Below are positions 1-6,726 of a stretch of 9,475 bases of DNA, in pieces; positions within the stretch are counted from its first letter, which is position 1, and each line of letters opens with the position of its first letter. Source of the DNA: Candidatus Segetimicrobium genomatis (GTDB lineage: Bacteria > Sysuimicrobiota > Sysuimicrobiia > Sysuimicrobiales > Segetimicrobiaceae); assembly GCA_005883865.1 (NCBI GenBank), contig VBAO01000199.1:1-9475 (forward strand), given 5' to 3'. The position numbers and the translations under genes were made by a program. Below the pieces are notes generated by a model. That model was not told the origin of the DNA and made no database searches. It saw nothing but the letters and a program-made list of their open reading frames with translations.

Positions 1-1415
1 CGGCGGCGCACCTCGACCCCGTTGCGAAGTTCCTGTTCTCCGCCCGCAGCGTCATTCTCGTCATCTCCTTCCAGGCGGCGACGATCGCGGGGCTCCTGGC
101 CGCCGCCGACGGGCGGTTCGATACGGCCTCCTTCGTGCTCGTCCTCATCGGACTTGTCACGGCGCACGCGATCAGCAACCTGAGCAACGACTACTTCGGG
201 TACCGGCGCGGCCACGACACGCCCGACTCGCCCCGGCTGCGGTACACGATCCACCCGCTGGCAAGCGGGCTCTTCGACGCGAAGGGCCTGTTCGTGGGGC
301 TCGGCATCCTCGGGACTGTCGGCACGGTCATCGTCCTGTACTTCTGGGTCGTCCGTGGGCCCGTGGCGCTGGCGTTCTCCCTGGCCGGCCTCGCGCTGCT
401 GTACCTCTACGACGCCGCCCCGAGGCCGCTCAAGAGCCTCGGACTCGGAGAGATCGCCGCGTTCCTCGTCTGGGGGCCGCTGATGGTGGGGGGCGGCTAC
501 TACGTGATCGCGGGGCGGCTGTCGCTCTCGGCGTTCCTCGTGTCGGTCCCCTACGGGCTCGGGGTGATGTCCATCCTCATCGGCAAGCACATCGATCAGG
601 CGGAATTCGATCGGAGCCACGGGCAGCGGACGTTGCCGGTGGCCCTCGGCGACGACCGCGCCCGGGCGCTCAATCGCGCGGTGATCGTGACGATGTACGC
701 GTCGGTGGCGATCCTGATCGCGGTGGGGCGTCTCTCGCTGTTCGCCGCCCTCGTGGCCGTCGCGCTGCCTCGGGCCGGGCGGGCCCTCGCCATGATGGCC
801 CGCCCCAAACCCCCCGGGCCGCCGCCCGGATACGTCGGGTGGCCCCTCTGGTATCATCGCGCCTCGCTCGCGCACAACCGCCTCTTCGGGTGGGCCTACA
901 TCGGCGGGCTCGCCCTGGGGGCGATCGCGTCCGGAAGACATTTCCGGCTCTGGCTCGTGGGGGGGGTTCTGCTCGCGACGAGTCTCTCGGCGTCCCCCGG
1001 CGTCACCGCGCCGGCGCCGCCGTCAGCCGCTCGGTGCCCCCTGACCCAGGGGGAGGGTGGAGATCCCTTTTACAAGCCGAATGCTCCTGTGCGGTCGCAC
1101 GTCGGCACCGGCTTCGTGCTCACCGGCATCGTCCGCTCGGGCATCGATTGTGCCGTCATGCAGGGCGTCCGCGTCGAGTTCTGGCTCCGGAGGCCCGACG
1201 GTCAGTACGACGACGCCCACCGCGGGATTGTCGTCACCGACGGGACCGGCCGGTACCGGTTCGAGAGCAACTTTCCCGGGGGGGACGGCGGCTTCCGCCC
1301 CCACATCCACCTTCGCGTCGCCGTCCCCGGCTACCGCCCGCTCGTCACCATCTACCTCCCGCAGCCGGGGACCGGCGGGGGCACGTTCGACATCGTCCTC
1401 GAGCCCGAGGTGTGA
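1..1415 (+). CDS. UbiA-family prenyltransferase fused to a C-terminal intradiol-dioxygenase-like domain (5' end outside window)
   Basis: The frame is open from base 3 to the TGA at 1413-1415. The GTG at 135 lies inside the conserved part of the family, and the 44 codons before it read as a typical first UbiA helix (SVILVISFQAATIAG), so the true start is upstream of the window. The N-terminal ~310 residues are a polytopic UbiA protein. These enzymes transfer polyprenyl chains to aromatic or other acceptors in the membrane. The first polar motif is NLSNDYFGYRRGHDT (177-221) and the second is GKHIDQAEFDRSHGQRTLP (583-639). Both differ from the usual MenA aspartate motifs, so the substrate is unclear. 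A hydrophobic segment (about 942-1010, LWLVGGVLLATSL) is followed by a Pro/Ala linker and an intradiol-like domain from about 1039. That domain holds FYKPNAPVRS, DGQYDD and HIHLRV. With a ninth membrane segment the dioxygenase part would lie outside the membrane. An eight-G run (959-966) sits at the joint, so two separate genes merged by an indel remain possible. The gene is convergent with dnaE, 22 bp away. Confidence 0.85.
   Translation, partial: AAHLDPVAKFLFSARSVILVISFQAATIAGLLAAADGRFDTASFVLVLIGLVTAHAISNLSNDYFGYRRGHDTPDSPRLRYTIHPLASGLFDAKGLFVGLGILGTVGTVIVLYFWVVRGPVALAFSLAGLALLYLYDAAPRPLKSLGLGEIAAFLVWGPLMVGGGYYVIAGRLSLSAFLVSVPYGLGVMSILIGKHIDQAEFDRSHGQRTLPVALGDDRARALNRAVIVTMYASVAILIAVGRLSLFAALVAVALPRAGRALAMMARPKPPGPPPGYVGWPLWYHRASLAHNRLFGWAYIGGLALGAIASGRHFRLWLVGGVLLATSLSASPGVTAPAPPSAARCPLTQGEGGDPFYKPNAPVRSHVGTGFVLTGIVRSGIDCAVMQGVRVEFWLRRPDGQYDDAHRGIVVTDGTGRYRFESNFPGGDGGFRPHIHLRVAVPGYRPLVTIYLPQPGTGGGTFDIVLEPEV
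1039..1412 (+). other. intradiol ring-cleavage dioxygenase-like domain (domain of the preceding fused protein)
   Basis: About 124 residues resemble the beta-sandwich of intradiol dioxygenases, in the short, apparently exported form of the family. Landmarks in order are Cys-Pro-Leu-Thr, DPFYKPNAPVRS, VLTGIVRSG, VRVEFWLRRPDGQYDDAHRG, GRYRFESNFP, then FRPHIHLRVAVPGYRPLVT. In the family, Fe(III) is held by two Tyr and two His. The Tyr of DGQYDD (codon 1206-1208) and the His-Ile-His pair (1302-1310) are in place. The second Tyr, which relatives carry in a PPGYxGRPPHIH-like stretch, aligns without gaps to Asp in PGGDGGFRPHIH. The conserved Arg three residues before the first His is Phe here, with an Arg shifted by one. 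Two cysteines (before Pro-Leu-Thr and in IDCAVMQG) could form a disulfide, which fits an extracytoplasmic location. Membership in the fold is fairly sure; ring-cleavage activity is doubtful. Confidence 0.75.
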
Positions 1416-1437
1416 GGAGGCGAAGCGTCCTCTGCCG

Positions 1438-4400
1438 TCACTCCTCCCAGACGTTGCCCTCGCCGAAGATCTGCTCGAGGTCCTGATGCAGCCCGTCGGC
1501 GTCGCGGAGGCGGACGCGCGCCGGGACGATTTGCTCCCCGCCCTGGTCGGTGACGACGTGCACGCACACCTGGCGATCCCCCGGATGCTCGAGCAGGTAC
1601 CGCTCGAGCTGCTCGACCTCCTCGCGGGTGCTCACCCGGATTCGAAGCGGAGGCCGGGCGGGATCGTCTGAGTCCCGCTCTCCGTTCGCGGCGCGCGCAG
1701 ACGGCGGGGACGCCCCGCGCACGCGCTCGCCATTGGGAGCCGCCGCGTCCGGGGACGGCGGCAGCGGGAGCACCTCCTCGCACAGCAACTTCGCGGTCTG
1801 CTCCTGGATGTCCACCTTGCCCCGGAGGAGCAGCACCGCGTCCCGCTTCAGCGCGTACGCCTGCTGCTCGTAGACCCGGGGGAAGACAACCACCTCGACG
1901 CTCCCGGTGAGATCCTCCAGGGTCAGGAACGCCATCGAGGATCCCGACCGCGTGATCGTCCGTTTCACGCTGCTCACCAGCCCCCCGACCACGACCTCCC
2001 TGCGGTCCGGCAGGTCGGGCAGGTGGGCCAGTTGGGCGGTGACCCGCTGCGAGAGCAGGGGCTGCCAGCGGTGGAGCGGATGATCGGAGATGTAGAGCCC
2101 GAGCATCTCCTTCTCCATGGTGAGGAGCTCCTCGCGGCTGAACTCCTCGCCCGCCGCGTCGAGGGGCGGGGGCGCCTCGCTCCCCATGTCGAAGAGGCCG
2201 GTCTGGCCTTGGGCCCGCACCCGCTGCGCCCGCTGGGCCTGCTCCATCGTGTCGTCGAGGATCTGCAGCATCTTCGCCCGAGGCTCCCCGAGCGCATCCA
2301 GCGCGCCGGCCTTGACCAGGCTGGCGACGACCCGCTGGTTGACCTGCCGGGTATCCACCCGTGCGCAGAAATCGGCGAGGCCGGTGAAGGGGCCGTCCGC
2401 GGTCCGGGCGGCGATCATCGAGTCCACGGCGCCGGTCCCCACGTTGCGGACCGCGGCCAGCCCGAACCGGATCGCCTCCCCCTCGACGGTGAACGACGCC
2501 GCGCTCCGGTTCACGTCCGGCGGCAGGATCCGGATGCCCATCCGGTGGCACTCGGCCACGGACTGCGCCACCTTCTCCGTGTTGCCGGCGTCGCTGGTCA
2601 TCACCGCGGTCATGTACTCGGCCGGGAAATGGGCCTTGAGGTACGCCGTGTAATAGGCGATGAGCCCGTAGCAGGCGGCGTGCGCGCGGTTGAACCCGTA
2701 CCGGGCGAACGGCTCGAACTGCTCGAAGATCTGGTCGACGATCCGGGCCGGCACCTCGTGCCGGCGCGCCCCGGCGACGAACTTCTCCCGCTGGGCGAGC
2801 AACCGATCCTTGATCTTCTTCCGGATGGCGTAGCACAGGACGTCCGCCTCGGCCAGGGTGTAGCCTGCGATGGCCTGGGCCACGGTCATGATGTCCTCCT
2901 GGTACACCATGACGCCGTAGGTGTCCCTGAGGACCGGCTCGAGCAGCGGGTGGAGGTAGGTGACCGGCTCCTCGCCGTGCTTGCGGCGGATGTAGGCCGG
3001 GATGTTCGCCATCGGACCGGGCCGGAAGAGCGCCACCATCGCCATCACGTCCTCGATCCGGTCGGGCCGCAGGTCCTTGAGGTACCGCCGAATGCCCCGA
3101 CCCTCCAACTGGAAGATCCCGGTCGTCTCTCCGGACGCGAGGAGCGCATAGGTCGGCGCGTCATCGAGCGGGATGCGGGCGAGGTCGATCGCCACGTCCC
3201 GGGTCTCCCGGATGATGTGCATCGCCGTGTCCAGGATCGTGAGGTTCGTGAGGCCCAGGAAGTCCATCTTCAAGAGACCGATCGCGGCGACGCTGTTCAT
3301 GTCGTACTGCGTCATCACGAGGTCGCCCTTGGTCGCCCGCTGCAGCGGAACCTGATCGATCAGGGGATCGCGGGAGGCGAGATCCAGGAGGCGGCGGACC
3401 TGGGCGTTCTCCTCGGCCGCCGCCCGCAGCTCGGGCTCGGCGTCGATCGCTTCCCGGAGCGTCACGGTGGGGCCCGGAATGAGCTTCGCAATCCGGTCGA
3501 CGTCCCCGTAGGGGAGGCCCATCACCCGCCCAACGTCGCGGATCGCCGCGCGCGCGCCCATCGTCCCGAACGTGATGATCTGCGCGACCCGGTCCGCGCC
3601 ATACTTGTCCATCACGTAGGCGATGACCTCGTCCCGGCGACTATCCATGAAATCGACATCGATGTCGGGCATGGTATATCGTTCGAGGTTGAGGAATCGG
3701 TCGAACGGCAGGCGGTACGCCAGCGGGTCCACATCGGTGACCCCACAGGCGTACAGCACGAGGCTCCCGGCGGCCGACCCGCGCACGGTGGTCAGGATGC
3801 CGCGCCGGCGCGCGAAATTCACGAAGTCCTGCACGATCAGGAAGTACGCGGCGTACCCCATCCTGGCGATGACGCCGAGCTCGTAGTCCAGCCGCTCGCG
3901 GAGCGCTTGGGTGATCTCCCCGTACACGCGGCGCAAGCCGGCCTCGCACAGCGCCCGGAGATACGAGTCCGGGGTCTCGCCCTCAGGGACGGGAAAGTGC
4001 GGCAGCTTGAGCCCGCCGGTTTCGATCTCGACCCGGCACCGCTCGGCGATCGCGACCGTGTTCCGGAGGGCCTCGGGCAGGTCGCGGAACCTCGCCGCCA
4101 TCTCGGCGGCATCTTTCAGATAGAACTCGGGCGTCTCGCCCATCCGGGGCTTGTCCTTCTGATCGAGCTCCAGTCCCATCTGGATGCACATCAGGACATC
4201 CTGGGCGTCCGCCTCGTCCCGGGTGACGTAGTGGACATCGTTGGTGGCCACGATCGGGAGGGCGAGGTCGATCGCCACGTCCCGGGTCTCCCGGATGATG
4301 TGCATCGCCGTGTCCAGGATCGTGAGGTTCGTGAGGCCCAGGAAGTCCATCTTCAAGAGACCGATCGCGGCGACGCTGTTCATGTCGTACTGCGTCATCA

Positions 4401-4785
4401 CGAGGTCGCCCTTGGTCGCCCGCTGCAGCGGAACCTGATCGATCAGGGGATCGCGGGAGGCGGTCGTGAGCGCGAGGAGGTTCCGGTAGCCCTCGGCGTT
4501 CTCCGCGAGGAGGACGAGGTGGAACGCCGGGGCGTCGAGCTTGGGATCCTTGTCCGCCATCCGGCGGGGCGCGACGTAGGCTTCGATGCCGATGATGGGG
4601 GTCAGGCCGTGGACGCGGGCCTGCTCGTAGAACTCGATCGCCCCGTACAAGGCGCCGTGGTCGGTGACCGCAACGGCGGGCATCCCCAAGGATGCGGCGC
4701 GCTGCATGAGCGGGGCGATCCGGCTTTCACCGTCGAGCAGGGAGTACTCGGTGTGCAGGTGACAGTGGACGAACTCAGCGGGCAT
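1438..4785 (-). CDS. dnaE: DNA polymerase III subunit alpha, with internal rearrangement
   Basis: This is the catalytic subunit of the replicative polymerase, 1115 residues against roughly 1150-1160 in typical relatives. The ATG at 4783-4785 has a GGAGGA ribosome site nine bases upstream. The PHP domain opens with HCHLHTEYSLLDG (7-19), then VTDHG (41-44), GIEAY (66-70), FHLVLLA (88-94) and NDVHYV (182-187). The palm has RGSAAGS (335-341), MPDIDVDF (372-379) with catalytic Asp376 and Asp378, and KMDFLGL (506-512) with the third Asp at 508. Fingers and tandem HhH follow, then a probable clamp-binding QTGLFD (861-866), an OB fold (about 928-1005) and a C-terminal domain ending in NVWEE. Residues 109-175 are an exact copy of palm residues 470-536. 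They stand where about 85-90 PHP residues, including the usual SGC and ELQDHG-like stretches, are expected. The palm copy follows LLDL directly, lacking some 20 residues (the conserved EG...HA.GVVI region). As written, the protein is unlikely to be a normal polymerase. Identity is certain; intactness is not. Confidence 0.97.
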   Translation of the reverse strand: MPAEFVHCHLHTEYSLLDGESRIAPLMQRAASLGMPAVAVTDHGALYGAIEFYEQARVHGLTPIIGIEAYVAPRRMADKDPKLDAPAFHLVLLAENAEGYRNLLALTTASRDPLIDQVPLQRATKGDLVMTQYDMNSVAAIGLLKMDFLGLTNLTILDTAMHIIRETRDVAIDLALPIVATNDVHYVTRDEADAQDVLMCIQMGLELDQKDKPRMGETPEFYLKDAAEMAARFRDLPEALRNTVAIAERCRVEIETGGLKLPHFPVPEGETPDSYLRALCEAGLRRVYGEITQALRERLDYELGVIARMGYAAYFLIVQDFVNFARRRGILTTVRGSAAGSLVLYACGVTDVDPLAYRLPFDRFLNLERYTMPDIDVDFMDSRRDEVIAYVMDKYGADRVAQIITFGTMGARAAIRDVGRVMGLPYGDVDRIAKLIPGPTVTLREAIDAEPELRAAAEENAQVRRLLDLASRDPLIDQVPLQRATKGDLVMTQYDMNSVAAIGLLKMDFLGLTNLTILDTAMHIIRETRDVAIDLARIPLDDAPTYALLASGETTGIFQLEGRGIRRYLKDLRPDRIEDVMAMVALFRPGPMANIPAYIRRKHGEEPVTYLHPLLEPVLRDTYGVMVYQEDIMTVAQAIAGYTLAEADVLCYAIRKKIKDRLLAQREKFVAGARRHEVPARIVDQIFEQFEPFARYGFNRAHAACYGLIAYYTAYLKAHFPAEYMTAVMTSDAGNTEKVAQSVAECHRMGIRILPPDVNRSAASFTVEGEAIRFGLAAVRNVGTGAVDSMIAARTADGPFTGLADFCARVDTRQVNQRVVASLVKAGALDALGEPRAKMLQILDDTMEQAQRAQRVRAQGQTGLFDMGSEAPPPLDAAGEEFSREELLTMEKEMLGLYISDHPLHRWQPLLSQRVTAQLAHLPDLPDRREVVVGGLVSSVKRTITRSGSSMAFLTLEDLTGSVEVVVFPRVYEQQAYALKRDAVLLLRGKVDIQEQTAKLLCEEVLPLPPSPDAAAPNGERVRGASPPSARAANGERDSDDPARPPLRIRVSTREEVEQLERYLLEHPGDRQVCVHVVTDQGGEQIVPARVRLRDADGLHQDLEQIFGEGNVWEE
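3177..3379 (-). repeat. 203-bp direct repeat in dnaE, palm copy (native location)
   Basis: By eye this block is identical, base for base, to 4260-4462, at an offset of 1083 bp (361 codons), so both copies are read in the same dnaE frame. It encodes residues 470-536, from ASRDPLIDQVPLQ through KMDFLGL to AIDLA. This is its proper place, because what follows (RIPLDDAPTYALL) is the usual continuation in DnaE. The 5' flank is abnormal: LLDL joins directly to ASRDPL, without the roughly 20 conserved residues usually found between them. Identity ends at a C/A difference on one side (3176 against 4259) and an A/G difference on the other (3380 against 4463). Confidence 0.97.
4260..4462 (-). repeat. 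203-bp direct repeat in dnaE, ectopic copy inside the PHP domain
   Basis: This is a perfect copy of 3177-3379 placed between NLLALTT and LPIVATNDVHYV, giving residues 109-175. Neither flank belongs with palm sequence; both are normal PHP-domain sequence. It replaces rather than interrupts the domain, because the middle of PHP is absent. It brings a second KMDFLGL catalytic-aspartate motif (145-151) into a domain where that motif has no known role. The copy has no terminal inverted repeats, target duplication or other mark of a mobile element. Confidence 0.97.
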
Positions 4786-4794
4786 TCAGGGAGA

Positions 4795-4800
4795 TCCTCC
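4795..4800 (-). promoter_or_regulatory. Shine-Dalgarno site of dnaE
   Basis: The - strand reads GGAGGA, nine bases before the ATG of dnaE. This supports the chosen start and shows that dnaE has its own strong ribosome site, although it lies only 90 bp downstream of the permease gene on the same strand. I see no convincing promoter hexamers or terminator in the 4786-4875 gap, so read-through from the importer genes is possible. Confidence 0.7.
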
Positions 4801-4875
4801 GGACAGGTGCGGCTGCTCTTTCAGCGGATCTGGGGCAGGCGCTTGGGCCTCCACATCGCGATTCCCCTGGTATGG

Positions 4876-5751
4876 TTACACATTGCGCCAGGGATCGAGG
4901 ACTTTGCGGACGCCGTCGCCCAGGAGGTTCGCCCCGAGGACGATGAGGGCGATGGCCGCGCCGGGAACCGTCCCCAGCCACCAGGCGTTGCTGAGATAGT
5001 CCCTCCCCTCGGCGAGCATGTTTCCCCAGGAGGGCTGCGGGGGCTGCACCCCGAGCCCGAGGAAACTGAGGCCGGACTCGAGCAGGACCATGGTGCCGAA
5101 CTGGGCGCTCGCGAGGACCAGGAGCGGGGCCATGGCGTTGGGGAGGACGTGGCGGACGACGATGCGCGGAGCGGTGGCGCCTTGGGCCCGGGCGGCCTCG
5201 ACGTACTCCAGCTGCCGGATGCTCAGGACGCTGGCCCGCAGCGTCCGGGCGTAGATGACCCAGCCGTTCAGCGCCAGGACGCCGACGATCGCGAGCGGGC
5301 TGGTCCCCACCACCGCGATGATGGCGATCGCGAGCATGAGGACCGGAAACGCGAGCTGGACGTCGGCCGCCCGCATGATGAGGTCGTCCACGCCTCCGCC
5401 GGCGAATCCGGACATCAGGCCGAGCAGCACGCCGGATGCGGCCGCCAGGATCACCGAGCCGGCGGCCAGGATGAGCGAGAGGCGGCCGCCGTACAACACC
5501 CGCGCCCAGATGTCCCGGCCCAGGTTGTCGGTGCCGAGCAGGTGGGTGGAGGTCCCGCCCAATCCCAGCGGGGGCGTGAGCCGGTCGCCCAATCGGGTCT
5601 TGATTGGATCGGCGGAGGTCAGCGCCGGCGCGCCGGCGCAGGCCAGCGCGACGACGAGCAGGATCAGGCCGCCGACGACCAGCATCGGGCTGATCCGCCA
5701 GAGGCGCGCCAGGAGGATCCCGGCCGGCGGGCGCGCCGAGGCGGTGCTCAC
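4876..5751 (-). CDS. ABC transporter permease, DppC/OppC-like (peptide/nickel family)
   Basis: This 291-residue inner-membrane protein is a usual length for DppC-type permeases, which form a heterodimeric channel with a DppB-type partner. The first hydrophobic segment is about residues 23-44. It is followed by the family signature HLLGTDNLGRDIWARVLYGGR (split here as 70-79 HLLGTDNLGR and 80-90 DIWARVLYGGR). The ATPase-docking EAA loop is at 182-205 (EYVEAARAQGA followed by VVRHVLPNA). PPQPSWGNML (237-246) and LGDGVRKVLDPW (277-288) complete the C-terminal signature. The GTG start at 5749-5751 overlaps the TGA of the upstream permease in a GTGA tetramer, so the two are probably translationally coupled; a weak AGGA lies about ten bases upstream. 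The stop is TAA at 4876-4878. The transported substrate cannot be read from the permease. No ATPase gene follows; the next gene is dnaE. Confidence 0.93.
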   Translation of the reverse strand: MSTASARPPAGILLARLWRISPMLVVGGLILLVVALACAGAPALTSADPIKTRLGDRLTPPLGLGGTSTHLLGTDNLGRDIWARVLYGGRLSLILAAGSVILAAASGVLLGLMSGFAGGGVDDLIMRAADVQLAFPVLMLAIAIIAVVGTSPLAIVGVLALNGWVIYARTLRASVLSIRQLEYVEAARAQGATAPRIVVRHVLPNAMAPLLVLASAQFGTMVLLESGLSFLGLGVQPPQPSWGNMLAEGRDYLSNAWWLGTVPGAAIALIVLGANLLGDGVRKVLDPWRNV

Positions 5752-6668
5752 GCGTACCGGATCCTGGGGTCGATCAGCGTGTAGAGCACGTCGACCAGGA
5801 AGTTGATGCCGACGAACGTCGCGGCCGACAGCGTCAGCACCGTCTGGACGACCGGAAAATCCCGCGAGAAGATCGCATCGACGATCAACTTCCCGACGCC
5901 CGGCCAGGCGAAGACCGATTCGGTGACGACCGCCCCGCTCAGCAGCGCGCCGATCTGGAGTCCGACCACGGTCAGCACGGGAATCACCGCGTTCTTGAGC
6001 GCGTGGCGGAGGATGACGATCAGGTTGGCGAGCCCCTTCGAGCGCGCCGTCCGGATGTAGTCCGTGCCCAACACGTCCAGCATGCTCGAGGACGTCAACC
6101 GCGCCACCAGCGCCGTCGGGTAGGCGGCCAGCGTGACGCTCGGCAAGATCAAGAAGCGCCAGCCTTCGAACCCGGACGTGGGCAGCCAGCGGAGGGCGAC
6201 CCCGAAGAGGAGAATCAGCATGATGCCGAGCCAGAAATTGGGCAGCGACTGGCCGAGCACCGCAAACACCATCCCCCCGTACTCGTACCGGGTCCCCGGC
6301 CGCACGGCCGCCAGGATTCCGATCGGGCCTCCGGCGGCGACGATCAGGACCATCGCGGCGATGGTCAGATCGACCGTCGCGGGAACCCGTTCGAGGACGA
6401 CCTGCAGCGCCGGCGCCTTGTATTGGAACGATTGCCCGAAGTCCCCCTGGAACACGTCCCGAACGAAGATCAGGTACTGCACGGGCAGGGGGCGGTGCAG
6501 GCCGAGCTGCCGGTCGAGTTCCTCGACCGCGGATTCGGGGGCCCCCTCGGGCAGCAGCATCTTGGCCGGGTCGCCCGGCATGACGCGCAGGATCACGAAG
6601 ACCAGGACCGACACCCCGAGGAGGGTGAGCAGGGAATGCGCCAGCCGCCGCCGCAGGTAGCGCGCCAT
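5748..6668 (-). CDS. ABC transporter permease, DppB/OppB-like (peptide/nickel family)
   Basis: This 306-residue integral membrane protein has the standard DppB layout. The N-terminal helix (about 9-28) leads into RVMPGDPA (28-35). A soluble loop carries LDRQLGLHRPLPVQY (51-65) and GDFGQSF (75-81). The core helices lie at about 100-122, 133-158, 173-190, 231-250 and 278-297. The EAA-type coupling loop is YIRTARSKGLANLIVILRHA (204-223) followed by LKNAVIP, and the protein ends with LIDPRIRYA. It pairs with the DppC-like product. The ATG at 6666-6668 gives the canonical N-terminus (MARYLRRRLAHSLL), though I see no clear Shine-Dalgarno sequence just before it. It lies 58 bp downstream of the binding-protein gene and overlaps the next permease by 4 bp. 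Confidence 0.93.
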   Translation of the reverse strand: MARYLRRRLAHSLLTLLGVSVLVFVILRVMPGDPAKMLLPEGAPESAVEELDRQLGLHRPLPVQYLIFVRDVFQGDFGQSFQYKAPALQVVLERVPATVDLTIAAMVLIVAAGGPIGILAAVRPGTRYEYGGMVFAVLGQSLPNFWLGIMLILLFGVALRWLPTSGFEGWRFLILPSVTLAAYPTALVARLTSSSMLDVLGTDYIRTARSKGLANLIVILRHALKNAVIPVLTVVGLQIGALLSGAVVTESVFAWPGVGKLIVDAIFSRDFPVVQTVLTLSAATFVGINFLVDVLYTLIDPRIRYA

Positions 6669-6687
6669 CGGCTCGGTTGGGGGAGCG

Positions 6688-6709
6688 GCGGGCCTCTCCG
6701 GACGCCCGC
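6688..6709 (-). other. stem-loop between the binding-protein gene and the first permease gene
   Basis: A perfect 6-bp all-GC stem (GCGGGC at 6688-6693, GCCCGC at 6704-6709) closes a 10-base loop in the 58-bp gap. No T-run follows on the - strand, so it does not look like a factor-independent terminator. Hairpins at this place in importer operons can protect the binding-protein message or reduce downstream expression, but in DNA this GC-rich a stem of this size can arise by chance. Confidence 0.3.
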
Positions 6710-6726
6710 GGGGACTCCCTGTCGCC

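Noticed and set aside
135..1415. GTG at 135 as the start of the UbiA-type gene
   Set aside because: The frame is open upstream to the window edge and encodes the expected first membrane helix, so 135 is an internal codon.
1411..1440. Possible shared terminator between the convergent UbiA-type gene and dnaE
   Set aside because: GAGGCG with CGTCCTC can form only a short bulged hairpin with a three-base loop and no T-run on either side, which is too weak to call.
1352..2836. Open frame of 494 codons on the - strand inside dnaE
   Set aside because: It is a frame-shifted shadow of dnaE, rich in Arg, Gly, Ala and Pro, with no recognisable domain.
3177..4462. The dnaE repeats as an intein, insertion sequence or other mobile element
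   Set aside because: The block is plain DnaE palm sequence with no splicing motifs, transposase, terminal inverted repeats or target-site duplication.
2023..5784. Very long open frame (1253 codons) on the + strand opposite dnaE and the DppC-like gene
   Set aside because: It is antisense to two clear genes, its translation is a low-complexity mix of Asp, Arg, His, Glu and Gly, and its internal repeated block is just the dnaE repeat read backwards. High GC removes stops from the antisense frame.
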